Below are positions 1 to 9,939 of a stretch of 25,050 bases of DNA, piece after piece. Numbering within the stretch: position 1 is the stretch's first letter; each line of letters begins with the position of its first letter. A model generated the notes under the pieces. It did not search any database. It was not told the DNA's origin and saw only the letters and a list, made by a program, of their open reading frames with translations. The position numbers and the translations under genes are program-made. Source of the DNA: Chara braunii (lineage: Eukaryota > Streptophyta > Charophyceae > Charales > Characeae); the NCBI GenBank assembly GCA_003427395.1, contig BFEA01000466.1, forward strand, positions 1,235,988-1,261,037, read 5' to 3'.

Positions 1-481
1 GCGCGACTTCCTTTGCTATCCCTTGCGCATGGCTTATCCCTCGCTCCCTCCTCCTCTGCTTTCCGCTCCTCGCTGCGCTCTTCTTCTGCTTCCCGATTGC
101 TTTTCCTTCTACGCCCGTCTCTCCCCAGTCGCGCCCCCTCCGCGCAGTTGCCTTCTCGTCATTCATCTCCCTCATTTTCCAGCTATGTGAGCTGCTACGC
201 GCGCGCTTACCTCGGAGTGCGCTCAACCCAAGTATGTGGGCCAGTGTTCCGGACGGTGTGCTCGAAGTTGTTTTCGTGAAAATGAATTTGGCGGATTATT
301 AAGGCCGAATTCACTGAAAGTGTGTTAACAGGTAGCAGCCCGGGGATAAAAAGAAATGATAAAAGAAAGAAAAAGAAAAAGAAAAAGAAAAAAAACGAAT
401 CTAACTAATAATATAGAATAAATAAATAAATTAAGAGAAAAGAATTTAACTACCAACTACTATTTACCTGCCAAATGTAAT

Positions 482-501
482 GCCCTCGTTTTTCAGAGGG
501 C
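482..501. other. Perfect short hairpin in direct repeat
   Basis: GCCCTC, an 8-base T-rich spacer, then GAGGGC form a 6-bp perfect inverted repeat. It is present unchanged in the other copy at 16230-16249. A possible role in 3'-end formation is inference only. Confidence 0.5.
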
Positions 502-534
502 TAACTAACACTAACTCTAACTACTTTCGATCTT

Positions 535-559
535 GAGGTCACGGGTTCGAGCCCCGGCC
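535..559 (+). repeat. tRNA-like 3' half (SINE-type B box)
   Basis: The string GGTCACGGGTTCGAGCCCC carries a pol III B-box-like core (GGTTCGAGCCC) inside a T-arm-like stem. This is typical of tRNA-derived SINE heads, but no matching A box and no full cloverleaf can be drawn upstream. It is also present at 16283-16307. It is probably a SINE fragment captured in the direct repeat rather than a tRNA gene. Confidence 0.45.
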
Positions 560-602
560 GTATCGTGACAGGGTGAAATTGTAGAGGAGTTCCTTGTCAA
601 AA

Positions 603-686
603 GGAGCTAGCTCAGAGTTCGGGCAGACTCGATCCCTGTATCCTTACCTTATCAGTCTGCCCCTCTAACCTACTGAGCTAGCTCCC
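603..686 (-). repeat. tRNA-like sequence, minus strand, with long outer and inner stems
   Basis: Read on the minus strand it starts GGGAGCTAGCTCAGTAGG, which resembles an acceptor strand plus D arm and A box, followed by TTAGAGG. It then has a CTGATAAGG loop and a degenerate B box (GGATCGAGTC). It also forms a 13-bp outer inverted repeat (GGAGCTAGCTCAG) and a 9-bp inner stem (GGGCAGACT/AGTCTGCCC), longer than any tRNA arm. Best read as a degenerate tRNA-derived element or a cruciform. An Ile-like (GAT) anticodon is possible but not secure. Confidence 0.4.
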
Positions 687-1059
687 ATATCGAGAAGATA
701 GGGAACAACTTTGTTATGTATAGAGTACTGGTTCGGCCCAACTACCGGCCTGAGCCTATTTCTAAGTGTGTACGTGTGTATGCCCGCTGGTCTGCATACC
801 TGTCTGAGTGCTCGTCGACTTTAGTGTGTGTGTGACCCACACGGGTACTTGATTCACCGGTAGGCTTGAAAAGTCGGTACTTACCTGCGGTTGTGAAATT
901 GAGGGTTGCGGTAGGGAAAACACTTAAGTAGCGGGTATGTCGGTATCACACCAGTAGAGGTAGATGCGCGCGGCACTCGAGGCCGCGCGAAGGAAGACAA
1001 CAGTTGACATTTCTAGAGGCTCAACACTGATCGTCGCCGCTTGGCGCGGTGTGGCACAT

Positions 1060-1175
1060 TTCTATTGGCTTCCCTGGCCGCGCGGCCGGGGCTTATATTA
1101 TTATTTTTAGTTCGCTTTCGAGCTTACGACGGCGCGACCAGCAGATACTTCCGTACCGGTCAGTCTGACGCCTCT
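1060..1175 (+). promoter_or_regulatory. Promoter-like block inside direct repeat
   Basis: In order it holds an inverted CCAAT box (CTATTGGC, 1061-1068), a GC-rich block (CCGCGCGGCCGGGG), a TATA-like TTATATTATTATTT (1093-1106) and, about 65 bp further, CGGTCAGTCTGACG with an initiator-like TCAGT. All are conserved at 16809-16923. The TATA-to-TCAGT spacing is longer than the usual ~30 bp, so the true start may lie earlier. It fits an LTR promoter, but this is motif-level evidence only. Confidence 0.35.
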
Positions 1176-1489
1176 GGACTCAATCTAATTTATTTTTCCC
1201 TTACTGCTTGTACCTTTGACTGATTTAGATCGTGGTCGATGCATCCTGCACGACCTTTTCTAGTCTTCATCCAACCCTCCGGCTCTCGCGGCCGAAGACT
1301 TTTATTTTTTATCAACCCTTACCTGTTGTCGTATGCGTCGTATTACTACATATGATCGTCTAGAAACCTCGGCCTCAACGGTCGAGAAGTTTGCTTCACA
1401 GCACCGAGCCAAAAAAAATTCTCACTTTTTACTCTAGACTGTCTCCAGCACGGCGACAGTCGTTGATACTGTATCATATGCAAAATCAT

Positions 1490-1519
1490 GAGCAAATACC
1501 CGTGTAAGGGTGTTTGCTC
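1490..1519. other. Terminal hairpin of direct repeat, left copy
   Basis: GAGCAAATACCC, a 6-nt loop and GGGTGTTTGCTC form a 12-bp stem with one G-T-type mismatch, five bases before the repeat's right edge. It is present at 17238-17267 as well. Position next to the element end suggests a role in 3'-end definition or end recognition; this is inference. Confidence 0.6.
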
Positions 1520-1982
1520 TGACAGTCTTCCTGGACCCTATTTAGCGACGTCCCCGTCGCTGGGGAACCTAAATGCAAACAAAGGCCTTCTGACGCGACA
1601 AGGTGTCAAAATCCGATTTCCTGGATGAAGTTGCGGTTTGAAGACCCTCACTGTCTCCCTTGATGCCTCCATACTGCCAGGATTTTAACCTGGGTCTCCC
1701 AATACCTTGAAAAAAAAATTGTAATACCAAAGAAATATTATTCCATATGACTTAAAGTGGGGATACTGGATCTGTACTACAGTTACAGAGGTCACCAAGG
1801 AAGATAATGATAACCTCTCCCCTCAACTTTAGACTTTATTTGCTAGGATCTCGTTGGGTATCTGAGGAGTTAGGAATCATAAATGAATCCTACTTTTTGG
1901 ACAAGGGTCTCAACCTAAGTCAGTTTTTACCGTCCCACCCGAAGTCTAATGCGAGGGGATTGACAACCTCGGTCTCAACCCA

Positions 1983-2013
1983 CCACAGTCGGTTGATCAG
2001 GCCTGATCTGTGG
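1983..2013. other. Perfect 14-bp palindrome with flanking stem
   Basis: GATCAGGCCTGATC (1995-2008) is a perfect palindrome. CCACAG at 1983-1988 pairs with CTGTGG at 2008-2013, giving an asymmetric extended foldback. Confidence 0.55.
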
Positions 2014-2434
2014 CCCGCCATGTTGTTAATTTAATGGTGGTACCTGTATTGGTTACGTAACACAGGATAAATACCTCCTATCAAAATATCTAGACCTGAA
2101 CTGATACTATCATTAGGGAGTCCCTCCCCTCAAGTTTAGTCTCAGACCGTGATCGGAAGGCCCGCTGCCTGGTTATACTTGGTCAGCAGCCCACGCTGGG
2201 AGTTACGTCTCAACGATGCCAATTTTCCACCATAGGCTTGGTAATTATAAGTCCTTCAGACTGACCTCCATAAGTGGATGAGCGATGATCATTTCAAAAA
2301 TACACATATGAAATTCAATTTGACCAAATAATATTTTTCTCCCCTCGTCAGTTGTCTCTTAATGGGTGAACAAACCCATTGAATGTAAAACAATATCAAT
2401 AAGAATGATTCAATATAATTGTAAAACTTGTCTC

Positions 2435-2490
2435 TGATCGAGGGGCATCGTCAGAGCCACTTAGGGGTCGTGCCTACCAGACCTCGATCA
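2435..2490. other. Foldback with perfect 9-bp arms
   Basis: TGATCGAGG (2435-2443) and CCTCGATCA (2482-2490) are perfect inverted arms. GGCA and TGCC immediately inside can extend the stem. No coding frame crosses it. Confidence 0.5.
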
Positions 2491-5400
2491 CAGGCTGGAC
2501 AAACACACGTCTCGGGGATCTTTTTCCAATAGAAAAGTCAACCAAAATATCCATAAAGAAAGTATAAAAGTATGTGTTTGACCCTTTGTCTTGTCAGAAG
2601 GCAGAAAAAACATCAATTTTCTTCATAACATACATTTCCCTGACTCGCAGGGTTTCTCAAATGCATTAAAAATTTTGACTTTTTCACACCCCCTTTTTAG
2701 GGTCTTTCTCAACAGTAACCATATACGACAAAGTATGAAAAAGACTGACCATAAGCACTTTCAAACTCTACATATCAATTTTCACCCCATATTTCTTGAA
2801 TTCTTAGGCGTTTTTCGGAGCATCCTAGTTCAAGATTTGCCAACACAGAATGTACACATATCCAAGATATACATTTCATCAATCAAAACCAAACATTGGA
2901 CCAACTCAATTGTGAAAGTGAAAAGTGTTCCTCGTCGGCATACCCCATAGATAGAAATCATATATGATTCAAGAAAAAACTTAGTCAAATCCATAATGTC
3001 GAGCCAAGAAACAGTCTTAAAACTCGAGTCACATGTCTCTCTTATCCTCTATTGTTACGGTACACATGCTGAGTCAGAAAAGTATAAAAGAAACAATAAA
3101 TTCTCATGATATCTCATATATCGGAGTACATACTTTAAGACACCTCATCTATCCTATTTACTGAAGTTCATCATTGCATCTAAGCGGGAAATAACAAATA
3201 TGTCGCAGATTTTATCTCACATTCGACTACTAGAGTACACTATCTTATTTAAAGAAAGAAAATTGTGAAAGTCTCAACTTAAAACAAAGAGATCAAAGTG
3301 TCGCTCATCATTGTACTACCAAAGCAGCGTCCAATGACATTTCTACTTTCTCTTGACCCCTTAAATGTTATTTCACAAGAAATTTGGGTAGAACGACCTG
3401 TAACGGGGAGGACGGGAGTATGAACTTATCAGCCTCCCTGACCTTCCTATGACTTATTCTTTTTTCCCACTTTGCGGCAACTATCTCAACTAAATCTTAC
3501 TCGCCTCGCGAGCAGGTTTTTATTTCCTAGTGTCAGTTTGATAACCAAGAGTAATCGAAAACGATGACGAGGTGTACAGGGTCATTGCACTATCCTCATC
3601 ATTGTTGAATCCAGACTCATTCCAAAAATAAGGATACGCTTATTTAAAGACATATCCCACCAGGAACCAATATATTTATCCTCCCTAACTAAACTTGACA
3701 AGGACAACTCCAACCCATCTTCTTTTTCAATAGGCAAGGCTACGCTGGGGTCTTCCTTAGCATACGGGTTTCTGATATTCTTGAGTTACTTCTAGGTTCT
3801 GCTCACAAATGTCCAGCAAACCTCTTCCATCACTATTCAAAATCCCTTCTTTTCACAATACCCCTCTTGAAAGGTAATTTTCAAATCATACCTCACTAAC
3901 ATTGTTCATTTCCAACGTCTAAAACCATTAAAAAACAGACGATATTATACTGCGATAATAATACATTCGTGATTTTTGAATATTGAATGTCATAAATTAT
4001 CATAATAACTGTTACTTTTAGTATGAATATACTGTCATCGTAACAATAATTTTTATAATAGTTGAGTAAATAACTAGTATTAACAAGCGAAGAGACAGAT
4101 TCAACTGGTATATAAGTGCACAGTGATGATGAGAAAGTTATGCTAGCTGTTATGATGAACAATAGTCATGTTGTGGTTAATAAGTTATCTAATTATAAAC
4201 GTTTTTAGATGCAAAAAAAAATATAATGAGAGTACTACATTCTACTCTCTTGGCTTCGACAGGAGTATATTGTGTCAAGGGACACTGTAATCCCTAAAAA
4301 GGGTTAACATCTTAGACTCCCGAGCCCCGCTCAAGGATTAAGCCTCACTGCTTCACCCCCCGATTCCAATATTTGTTCCTTGCAGACCCTTGTCCATTAG
4401 TAGACAACCCCACCATACACGTTACGGGATCCATATCCCGTCTCGTGCAGATGAACCCACTTGACACAAAGATAGTTGGGGCGTCACCCCCTACTTCCTT
4501 GCGGCAGATGGTAGCCGCCTCTTTTACAGACCATAGTCTAACATGGCTCAAATATTTCCCTCCTTCTTAATAGTAATGTAGTCACCTCTCCTCAAAGGTT
4601 TAGGTGACAACACCCCACTATGGACCAGGAACATTGTTCCGGCGTGGGTCTTACTACTACTTTTGAAGACGAGTTTATAGCTCCTTCAAGCCATCTTTCA
4701 GGGAAATGATAACTTAGGACTGCAACTCCTCCAAGAGTAGATTTTATGCATTGACTACCTCTCCAGAGAATCTCTCCTCCCAAGAGGTCAGTCACTCCAT
4801 CCACCTTCGATCCCGCGTCGAACGTGGATTCTGCGTAGCACTTCTATTCTTTGTAAGGAGAGCAATCAAACTATAGGTTATAGTGGATAGGTATAAACGG
4901 ATAATCATATATAGTTAACTCATAAGGATGGATTAAGATATTAGATGAGTAACTCATACGAGCAATCATGAATAATAATGCAATAGATGAATAGTAGTAA
5001 ATAGGTTTTGACTTGAATAAGTTAGTACGAATGGGTAAATTTATATAGACAGATTCAAATGAATGTCATTAAAAGGAAGAAAATTTACATGCTTAGTTTT
5101 CATTAGATATGTTCAGGTAATTGGTCTTGGACTAGATGAACTCTAACAGATAGCCTCATACCTGAATCTTGTCACCAAGCTTAACATAAACAGGATGATT
5201 TAATATCAGGCTTCTCACCGCTTTACTGACTACACTCAATATTAAGAACCTTTGGTTGCCCTTTTATAGATGGAACCAACCTTTAAATCTCTTCCCAAAG
5301 ACAGACTCAACCCGCATCTACTATTTCCTAAAAATGGTCTTTTATTAGGAACCCATAGCAAATGAGGGTCCTTACTGACAGTATTGATGTTCGGCCCTCT

Positions 5401-5775
5401 TAGCATCCCCGGACATATTTTTAACTCGTCAATATTCTACCAGAACCGTTTCCTCCCCTTTTGCTATTAACCTATCGATTAGTACTTTACTACGAACAAA
5501 AGAAAATTGTGTCTTCCAGGGATACAATCCCACAGAGATTGTCACGCACATATCTAGATTTGTCATCCCAAAAGAAGGTGCCAATACCTTTCACCATCTC
5601 CCCTCTTTCTTCCTAGACGGATATCTCCTCCATTATGGGTATTATTACTGACAAGGGGAGAAGTACAGATTTCATCGTGATCTACTCCCTCTCAAGGGTG
5701 TCTTTGTCTTACGACTTAGACAACACTAAATCGTCACTAATTCTGATTATATTTTACGTTAACAGGATGATACCC

Positions 5776-5985
5776 TTAAATGACCCCTTTGTACAATAGG
5801 TATGAGACTGACCCACACAACTCAATCGGACACAGGAAGAACAGTGTCAAAGTGATACATAATATACGATCCGTTGACTCAGCTTGAGACACTATGGAAG
5901 GGTCAGGCACATGCAGCGGCAGAGGCGGAAGAGCAGGTCGAGGTGGTTGAGGAGGGACAGTCAACTGTTGTAGTCGACGTGCCAT
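5776..5985 (-). CDS. Proline-rich short frame, possible gag-like remnant
   Basis: An ATG at 5985 (minus strand) opens a 69-residue frame. It begins MARRLQQLTV, runs into a Pro-rich stretch (PPQPPRPALPPLPL, about residues 11-24), then a hydrophobic Leu/Cys/Phe-rich tail, and stops at 5776. The frame is open a further 33 codons upstream. Pro-rich N-termini occur in Gag proteins, and the frame lies about 1.1 kb downstream, on the same strand, of the possible primer-binding site at 7054-7073. No capsid or zinc-knuckle motif follows, so the retroelement reading is inference and a chance frame is quite possible. Confidence 0.15.
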   Translation of the reverse strand: MARRLQQLTVPPQPPRPALPPLPLHVPDPSIVSQAESTDRILCITLTLFFLCPIELCGSVSYLLYKGVI

Positions 5986-6820
5986 AGAAGATGAGGGGGA
6001 GGAATGTGTTACTGGATAAGTTCGATGGGGGCGGAGCGCCGTAATGTCGTTTGTACTTATAAGAATAATAAGCCATCCTTCCAAGAAATGGAGTACGCTC
6101 GCGGAAGTCTTTCTAATGTCGGCGCAATCGCACCCCTTCCCATTTCTCCTCCTCTTTTTCTTCTTTTACCCGCTCCTCTCTTTCCCTTGTCAAATCAATG
6201 ATCTTATCTGTCGTTTTTCCTTGTCGTCCACCTCTTCCCCTTCCGGTTCCTGATCCGCGCGGCATGGCTGGAGAAAAGATATTACTTAGAGTAGCGTCCT
6301 TAAATGCCTAGCACCTAGTGATTAAGATAATGCCAAGGTATGGAGATGCGCACCTTTACTAAGGAACCTCAATTTTGTGGCGTAATATAACCTTCCTAGT
6401 TAAAAGACTTCAGAAGCAGAAGTATGCGAGGTTGTCGTAGGAATAAACGGTGTTATAGCCGGAAGGAAATAGAGCAGTCGAAACTTTTTTAAGCAATTTC
6501 GACAATAACTTTGTTAAACCCTAATGTGTCAATCGGTTTCTTTGTCGTTCCTATTAACCCTGCTTTATAAAAGATTATGTGATCCTTAGCTGCTACCTCG
6601 TATGTTTCTTCTTGAACAGACAAGGGAGTAACTACCTACTTGGGGATGTGATAAACGTGCAAACTAACGTTCATAAAATGCAATCGGCGAGATACTTCAA
6701 CTTGTCCTCGTCTTATCTCAAGAGGACTTCCCTAAACAGAAACTTACACTTATAGATCAACAACCACCCTTAGCAGCTTTCCTACTTACCAGTGAAACCT
6801 ATCTACTACTCAATGTTTTT

Positions 6821-7075
6821 AGCTTGTCGTTTTGCTAGGGCTTCAATTAACCAAACCCGGGTCCATTCACATAGGACCCCGGCAGGAAACTGAAGGTCCC
6901 TGGCAACGCATCAATCTGTTGCCGGTGGACGACTTGCATCCCTGGTGATAGTCACGCTATCCATTATCCATTAAACCAAAAGTTGTCGTTTTGCCGTGAT
7001 CATCGTTTCACCATACCCGAGTCCGTTCACTAAGGACCTCGAGTGGAAAGTGAGATCCCCGGCAACGGCGCCACA
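6821..7075. repeat. Diverged two-copy tandem module (159-bp offset)
   Basis: TTGTCGTTTTGC at 6824 and 6983, ACCCGGGTCCATTCAC and ACCCGAGTCCGTTCAC, and GGTCCCTGGCAACG and GATCCCCGGCAACGG align at a constant offset of about 159 bp. Each copy folds around GTCC...GGACC. The central pair is G:C in copy 1 (CCGGGTCC/GGACCCCGG) and A:T in copy 2 (CGAGTCC/GGACCTCG), a compensated change. Confidence 0.6.
7054..7073 (-). other. Possible tRNA-Asp primer-binding site on minus strand
   Basis: The plus strand reads GATCCCCGGCAACGGCGCCA. From memory this equals the last 17 nt of plant-type tRNA-Asp(GTC) plus the CCA tail. On the minus strand it therefore reads TGGCGCCGTTGCCGGGGATC, the form of a Ty3/gypsy-type primer-binding site, with an ...ACA string two bases upstream as expected for an LTR end. 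A degraded relative sits at 6895-6910. I see no LTR pair for such an element in the window. Confidence 0.35.
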
Positions 7076-8552
7076 TGTCGCGCGCGGCAGTCCCGCACCC
7101 CGCTCGGAGCGCTAAACCTCATGGTCGTGTCACGCAGGATTTATTTTTGAAGAAACAACTTGTCACCACTCCAACCGTGCGCGTGTGCTATACCTCTCAC
7201 GACGCCCTGCGACAGGTCGGGACGTCGCGAGGTACAACTTACCTCTACTCGAGGGGCTGTCACCACTCTCAGGTAGGCGTATCCCTGTTGAGCTACCGAC
7301 CCACGTGCGAAGGCTTTTACATGCCTGAGTAGAGGTAGGTCGCCCAAAGGCGTTTGCTCGATCGTTGTAGCACAAAATGGGTACGTGCGGTAAGACGCCT
7401 AGGACTGACCCATTAGATACTCAAGTCGAACTTTGAGACGATCGTCTAATTCCACTTTCGTTCCAAAAGACACATTCTCCTTCCGGCCACTATGTTCAAA
7501 GTATTAAAACAACCTTGTCGCTACCAAAGGATATCCTACTTTACTCAACGTATGACTGAATCATCAGAATAGTATATAAGACTTGATTATGAATATCGAG
7601 GTATTACCGCTGAGAAACCCTTCCCACTTTCAGAAGTGCTGAGTGTCCAGACTCTTCAAGACGTCAATTTCAATCCAGCCCAAATCATGCACAAAACAGA
7701 CCTGCACAACATAATGCGAAAGACAGTTCACATGCCATGCACTAACGCCGTCAACCATCAACCACTGACATTGTCCCTCACTCCTCAAACTATGCATGAC
7801 AGCTCTATCTTTCCCAAGATGCAAGCCCAGCCCCCTCACATTTATTCAAAGGACCATTGACAGTGACCAGGACCGTTTAGGCAACGACCACAGGTGACAG
7901 TTTTACTGACAACATGGTTTGATTTTAGATGTAGGTATCAAGTCAAGGTGGAAAGAGTTGAATCGGCAACGACCGACCTGTTATCGAGTGATAACAGAAA
8001 ATTGAGTCCTTTATGCAGGACTTCTCCTTCAATTGCAACAGACCAAAGCAAAGACCGGCACACACACAGATCAACAACGATTCAACATCCCCCACTTGAT
8101 TCCCACATAATGATATCTGAGGGTCTAGTCCTTAGTTCAGGTCTACGAGCTTTGGGATCAACATCCCAAAGTCTAACCCCTAGCTTCTATCTACCCTAAG
8201 TCGTTTGTCACCCATTCTCCTCTTGTTTCAAGGAGTCTCTTTGCCTATGTCCTAAGTTGTCTTTTAGGAAAATTCATATTTCTCCCCCTTTCAGTCCTTA
8301 CATTCTCTCTTGCGGATAAGCACACCCTTTGGTGCTTTACGCGGTAGTCTGACTGAGATCTACTTATGTCGTTTGGTGGTTTTTCCCTTAGGAGCCTATC
8401 AATGAACTGCGGCTACGTGAAACTTATTTCTTATCTAATCCTTTTCCCTACGGTATCCGCTTTCTTTTACGTTTCTTTCTAAAGGACATTTGGGGTCGCC
8501 CCCGATGGAGCACTCCCTTTTTCCTTTTCTCTTCTTTTTGTTCTGACATGCG
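7076..8552. other. No recognisable gene; mixed unique sequence
   Basis: 7076-7340 is GC-richer and might be LTR sequence lying upstream of the possible minus-strand primer site. 7630-8200 has modest open frames (74 and 101 codons) without recognisable motifs. A perfect 9-bp stem with a 4-nt loop (CTTTGGGAT/ATCCCAAAG) lies at about 8152-8173, and a smaller AAGCAC/GTGCTT stem lies near 8317-8336. Confidence 0.4.
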
Positions 8553-8593
8553 CAAGTAGTAGCCTGATTCACCCGGGAATCTTCCACTACTTG
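8553..8593. other. Array hairpin 1
   Basis: Outer arms CAAGTAGT/ACTACTTG are perfect (8 bp). The apex is GATTC-acccgg-GAATC. Confidence 0.6.
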
Positions 8594-8710
8594 ATCAATT
8601 CCAAACATTCCGTTAGTCAAAAGAGTAGTCGAGTCGCCCCACGGGAGCACCCAACCACCCTTCAAAGTCCAAGCAGCCAAGTAGTTCAGGCAATCTAGTG
8701 CAACCAATCG

Positions 8711-8731
8711 GATAACTCACCAGGGAGTATC
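8711..8731. other. Array hairpin 2
   Basis: GATAACTC/GAGTATC with one bulge around ACCAGG. It corresponds in position to hairpins at 9115 and 9517. Confidence 0.5.
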
Positions 8732-8904
8732 TTTTTATCAATTAAGCAGGTGGTTAGGAGGTTCATGTTGAGCCGTTTCAACACTTGACCCTGCATTTAG
8801 AGAACATTCTAGATCCAGATGTTAGTACAGAGTTCAAGTTAATAATAGGTGACTTTCCCGGAAGCCTCCTTTTACTTCTTGATCAGAACTCGGTCTATTT
8901 TTAC

Positions 8905-8945
8905 AAGTGTAATAGGATGACCCTACGGGAGTCACCCTACTACTT
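8905..8945. other. Array hairpin with long outer stem
   Basis: AAGTGTAATAGGATGAC on the left and GTCACCCTACTACTT on the right pair over about 15 bases with a few mismatches. The apex is CCTACGGGA. Confidence 0.55.
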
Positions 8946-9114
8946 ACTTAAAGTTAGACGAGCCAAGATTAAGTCAGTGGACTTAGGCAAGCCGAAGTGT
9001 CTTACTTGGTACGTTAGGATGTAGCCAAGCAGGCTATAGGATGACCCTACGGCAACCTCCTATCTTCAGATCATTAGTACTTATTTATGCCGCCTGTTAG
9101 TCATACCTAGACAA

Positions 9115-9149
9115 GTAGTAGGGTTACTCACCCGGTAGTATCCCTCTAC
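9115..9149. other. Array hairpin, unit A
   Basis: GTAG..AGGGTTACT pairs with TAGTATCCCTCTAC around CACCCGG. Its counterpart in unit B is 9517-9552. Confidence 0.55.
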
Positions 9150-9334
9150 TGCCTAAACACAATCACCATTTCTTCATTAGTAGACCTCTGAATCAAACAA
9201 ATATTAGGATAACCCTCCCNGGAGTTACCCTACTACTAATTTGATGAGTAGGAGATCNGTCNAAACAACTCTAAGTTAAGATGCCTTGANCGTTCTCCTA
9301 CTTTTNCCACTCATCGTAAATGAGCAAGAGGTAT

Positions 9335-9356
9335 GTCGACTTTCACGGAAGTCGAC
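9335..9356. other. Array hairpin, near-perfect palindrome
   Basis: GTCGACTT-tcacgg-AAGTCGAC has an 8-bp perfect stem and a 6-nt loop. Its counterpart at about 9728-9745 (GACTT-acacgg-AAGTC) keeps only the inner stem. Confidence 0.65.
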
Positions 9357-9367
9357 CGGATTGACTT

Positions 9368-9421
9368 AGACTTAGGAGTTCGTGTACTCACCCGGGAGTA
9401 CTTAATTCCCTTCCTAAGTCT
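9368..9421. other. Two-tier array hairpin
   Basis: The outer arms AGACTTAGGA/TCCTAAGTCT are perfect (10 bp). The inner hairpin GTACT-cacccggg-AGTAC lies at 9384-9401. Confidence 0.6.
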
Positions 9422-9516
9422 AGTCAGATCAAGTGATAGGAGAACTCCACGGAAGCCTCCCATAACCTGATTCAATGTTAATTAGACAAGCCAACTTCTT
9501 AGTCATACTAAAACAG

Positions 9517-9552
9517 GTAGAAGGGTTACTCACCCGGGAGTACCCCTTTTAC
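9517..9552. other. Array hairpin, unit B
   Basis: GTAGAAGGGTTACTC pairs with GAGTACCCCTTTTAC (two G-T-type positions) around ACCCGG. Confidence 0.6.
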
Positions 9553-9610
9553 TTGCCCAAACATAATCAACTCATTCTTTCCTTGTTAGTTGATCCCCAG
9601 ATCAAACAAA

Positions 9611-9646
9611 GTATTATGATAACCCTCCCGGGAGTCACCATAATAC
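9611..9646. other. Array hairpin with perfect outer arms, unit B
   Basis: GTATTATG/CATAATAC is a perfect 8-bp outer stem. The counterpart in unit A (9205-9240) reads TATTAGG/CCTACTA, where a T:A pair is replaced by G:C, i.e. a compensated change. Confidence 0.65.
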
Positions 9647-9824
9647 CAGTTCAATGCGTAGGAGAGCAAGACCATTTTTAGGTCAGTCTGCCCTGATCGT
9701 TCATATTAATTGAGCAAGAGGTATTGTTGACTTACACGGAAGTCGCACGGATCGATCTAGATTTAGAAGTTTGTGTACTCACCCGGGGGTACTTATTTCC
9801 CCTCCTCAGTCTAGTCAGATCAGT

Positions 9825-9856
9825 GATAGGAGAACCCCACGAGAGCCTCCTATTAC
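9825..9856. other. Array hairpin, unit B
   Basis: GATAGGAG pairs with CTCCTATT around AACCCCACGAGAGC. Its unit A counterpart is at about 9436-9463. Confidence 0.5.
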
Positions 9857-9939
9857 CTCTGATTTTGTTAGTTGTTTGAAGACGTGTACCCCACGGGAGT
9901 ACCGGATTAGTCATGCTTTGATTAATCACTTGAAGACAT

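Larger units (their letters stand above)
1..1525 (+). repeat. Long direct repeat, left copy (LTR-like, 5' truncated by window edge)
   Basis: This segment recurs at 15749-17273 at a constant offset of 15748, with only two or so single-base indels that cancel. Bases 1-559 match the right copy at every position I compared. From 560 onward I count roughly 58 differences in about 965 bases. The copy ends in ...TGACA followed by G; the sequence after it (TCTTCCTGGACCC) differs from that after the right copy, so the right edge is real. The left edge lies outside the window. Same orientation, length, a terminal CA, a promoter-like block and tRNA-like pieces suggest an LTR of a very large element. No gag-pol frame is recognised between the copies, so segmental duplication is the alternative. 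Confidence 0.85.
1526..6820. other. No recognisable gene; AT-rich spacer with scattered hairpins
   Basis: The longest open frames here (about 60-120 codons) look like chance AT-rich translations without motifs. I looked for reverse transcriptase YxDD, protease DTG/DSG and integrase HHCC signatures and saw none. The base composition is clearly more AT-rich than the flanking direct repeat. Local inverted repeats are listed separately. Confidence 0.5.

Noticed and set aside
13-279. Ser/Leu/Arg-rich frame in the direct repeat, repeated at about 15761-16027
   Set aside because: Composition follows the CTC/CTT-rich DNA; identity between copies reflects the identical 559 bp, not protein constraint.
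535-559. Functional tRNA gene
   Set aside because: Only the T-arm/B box is present; no acceptor pairing or D arm can be built.
1041-1223. 60-codon frame conserved in both direct-repeat copies
   Set aside because: It starts at a non-ATG codon and overlaps promoter-like sequence. Five replacements in 60 codons match the background divergence, so there is no sign of coding constraint.
1490-1525. Helitron 3' end (hairpin plus CTRR)
   Set aside because: The hairpin is only five bases from the edge and the right copy reads CCGACAG, with no CTRR at the boundary; direct-repeat arrangement also argues against it.
1532-1549. TGGACCCTATTTAGCGAC as a primer-binding site of a plus-strand LTR element
   Set aside because: It starts with TGG and lies 7 bases after the repeat, but I recognise no tRNA 3' end matching it.
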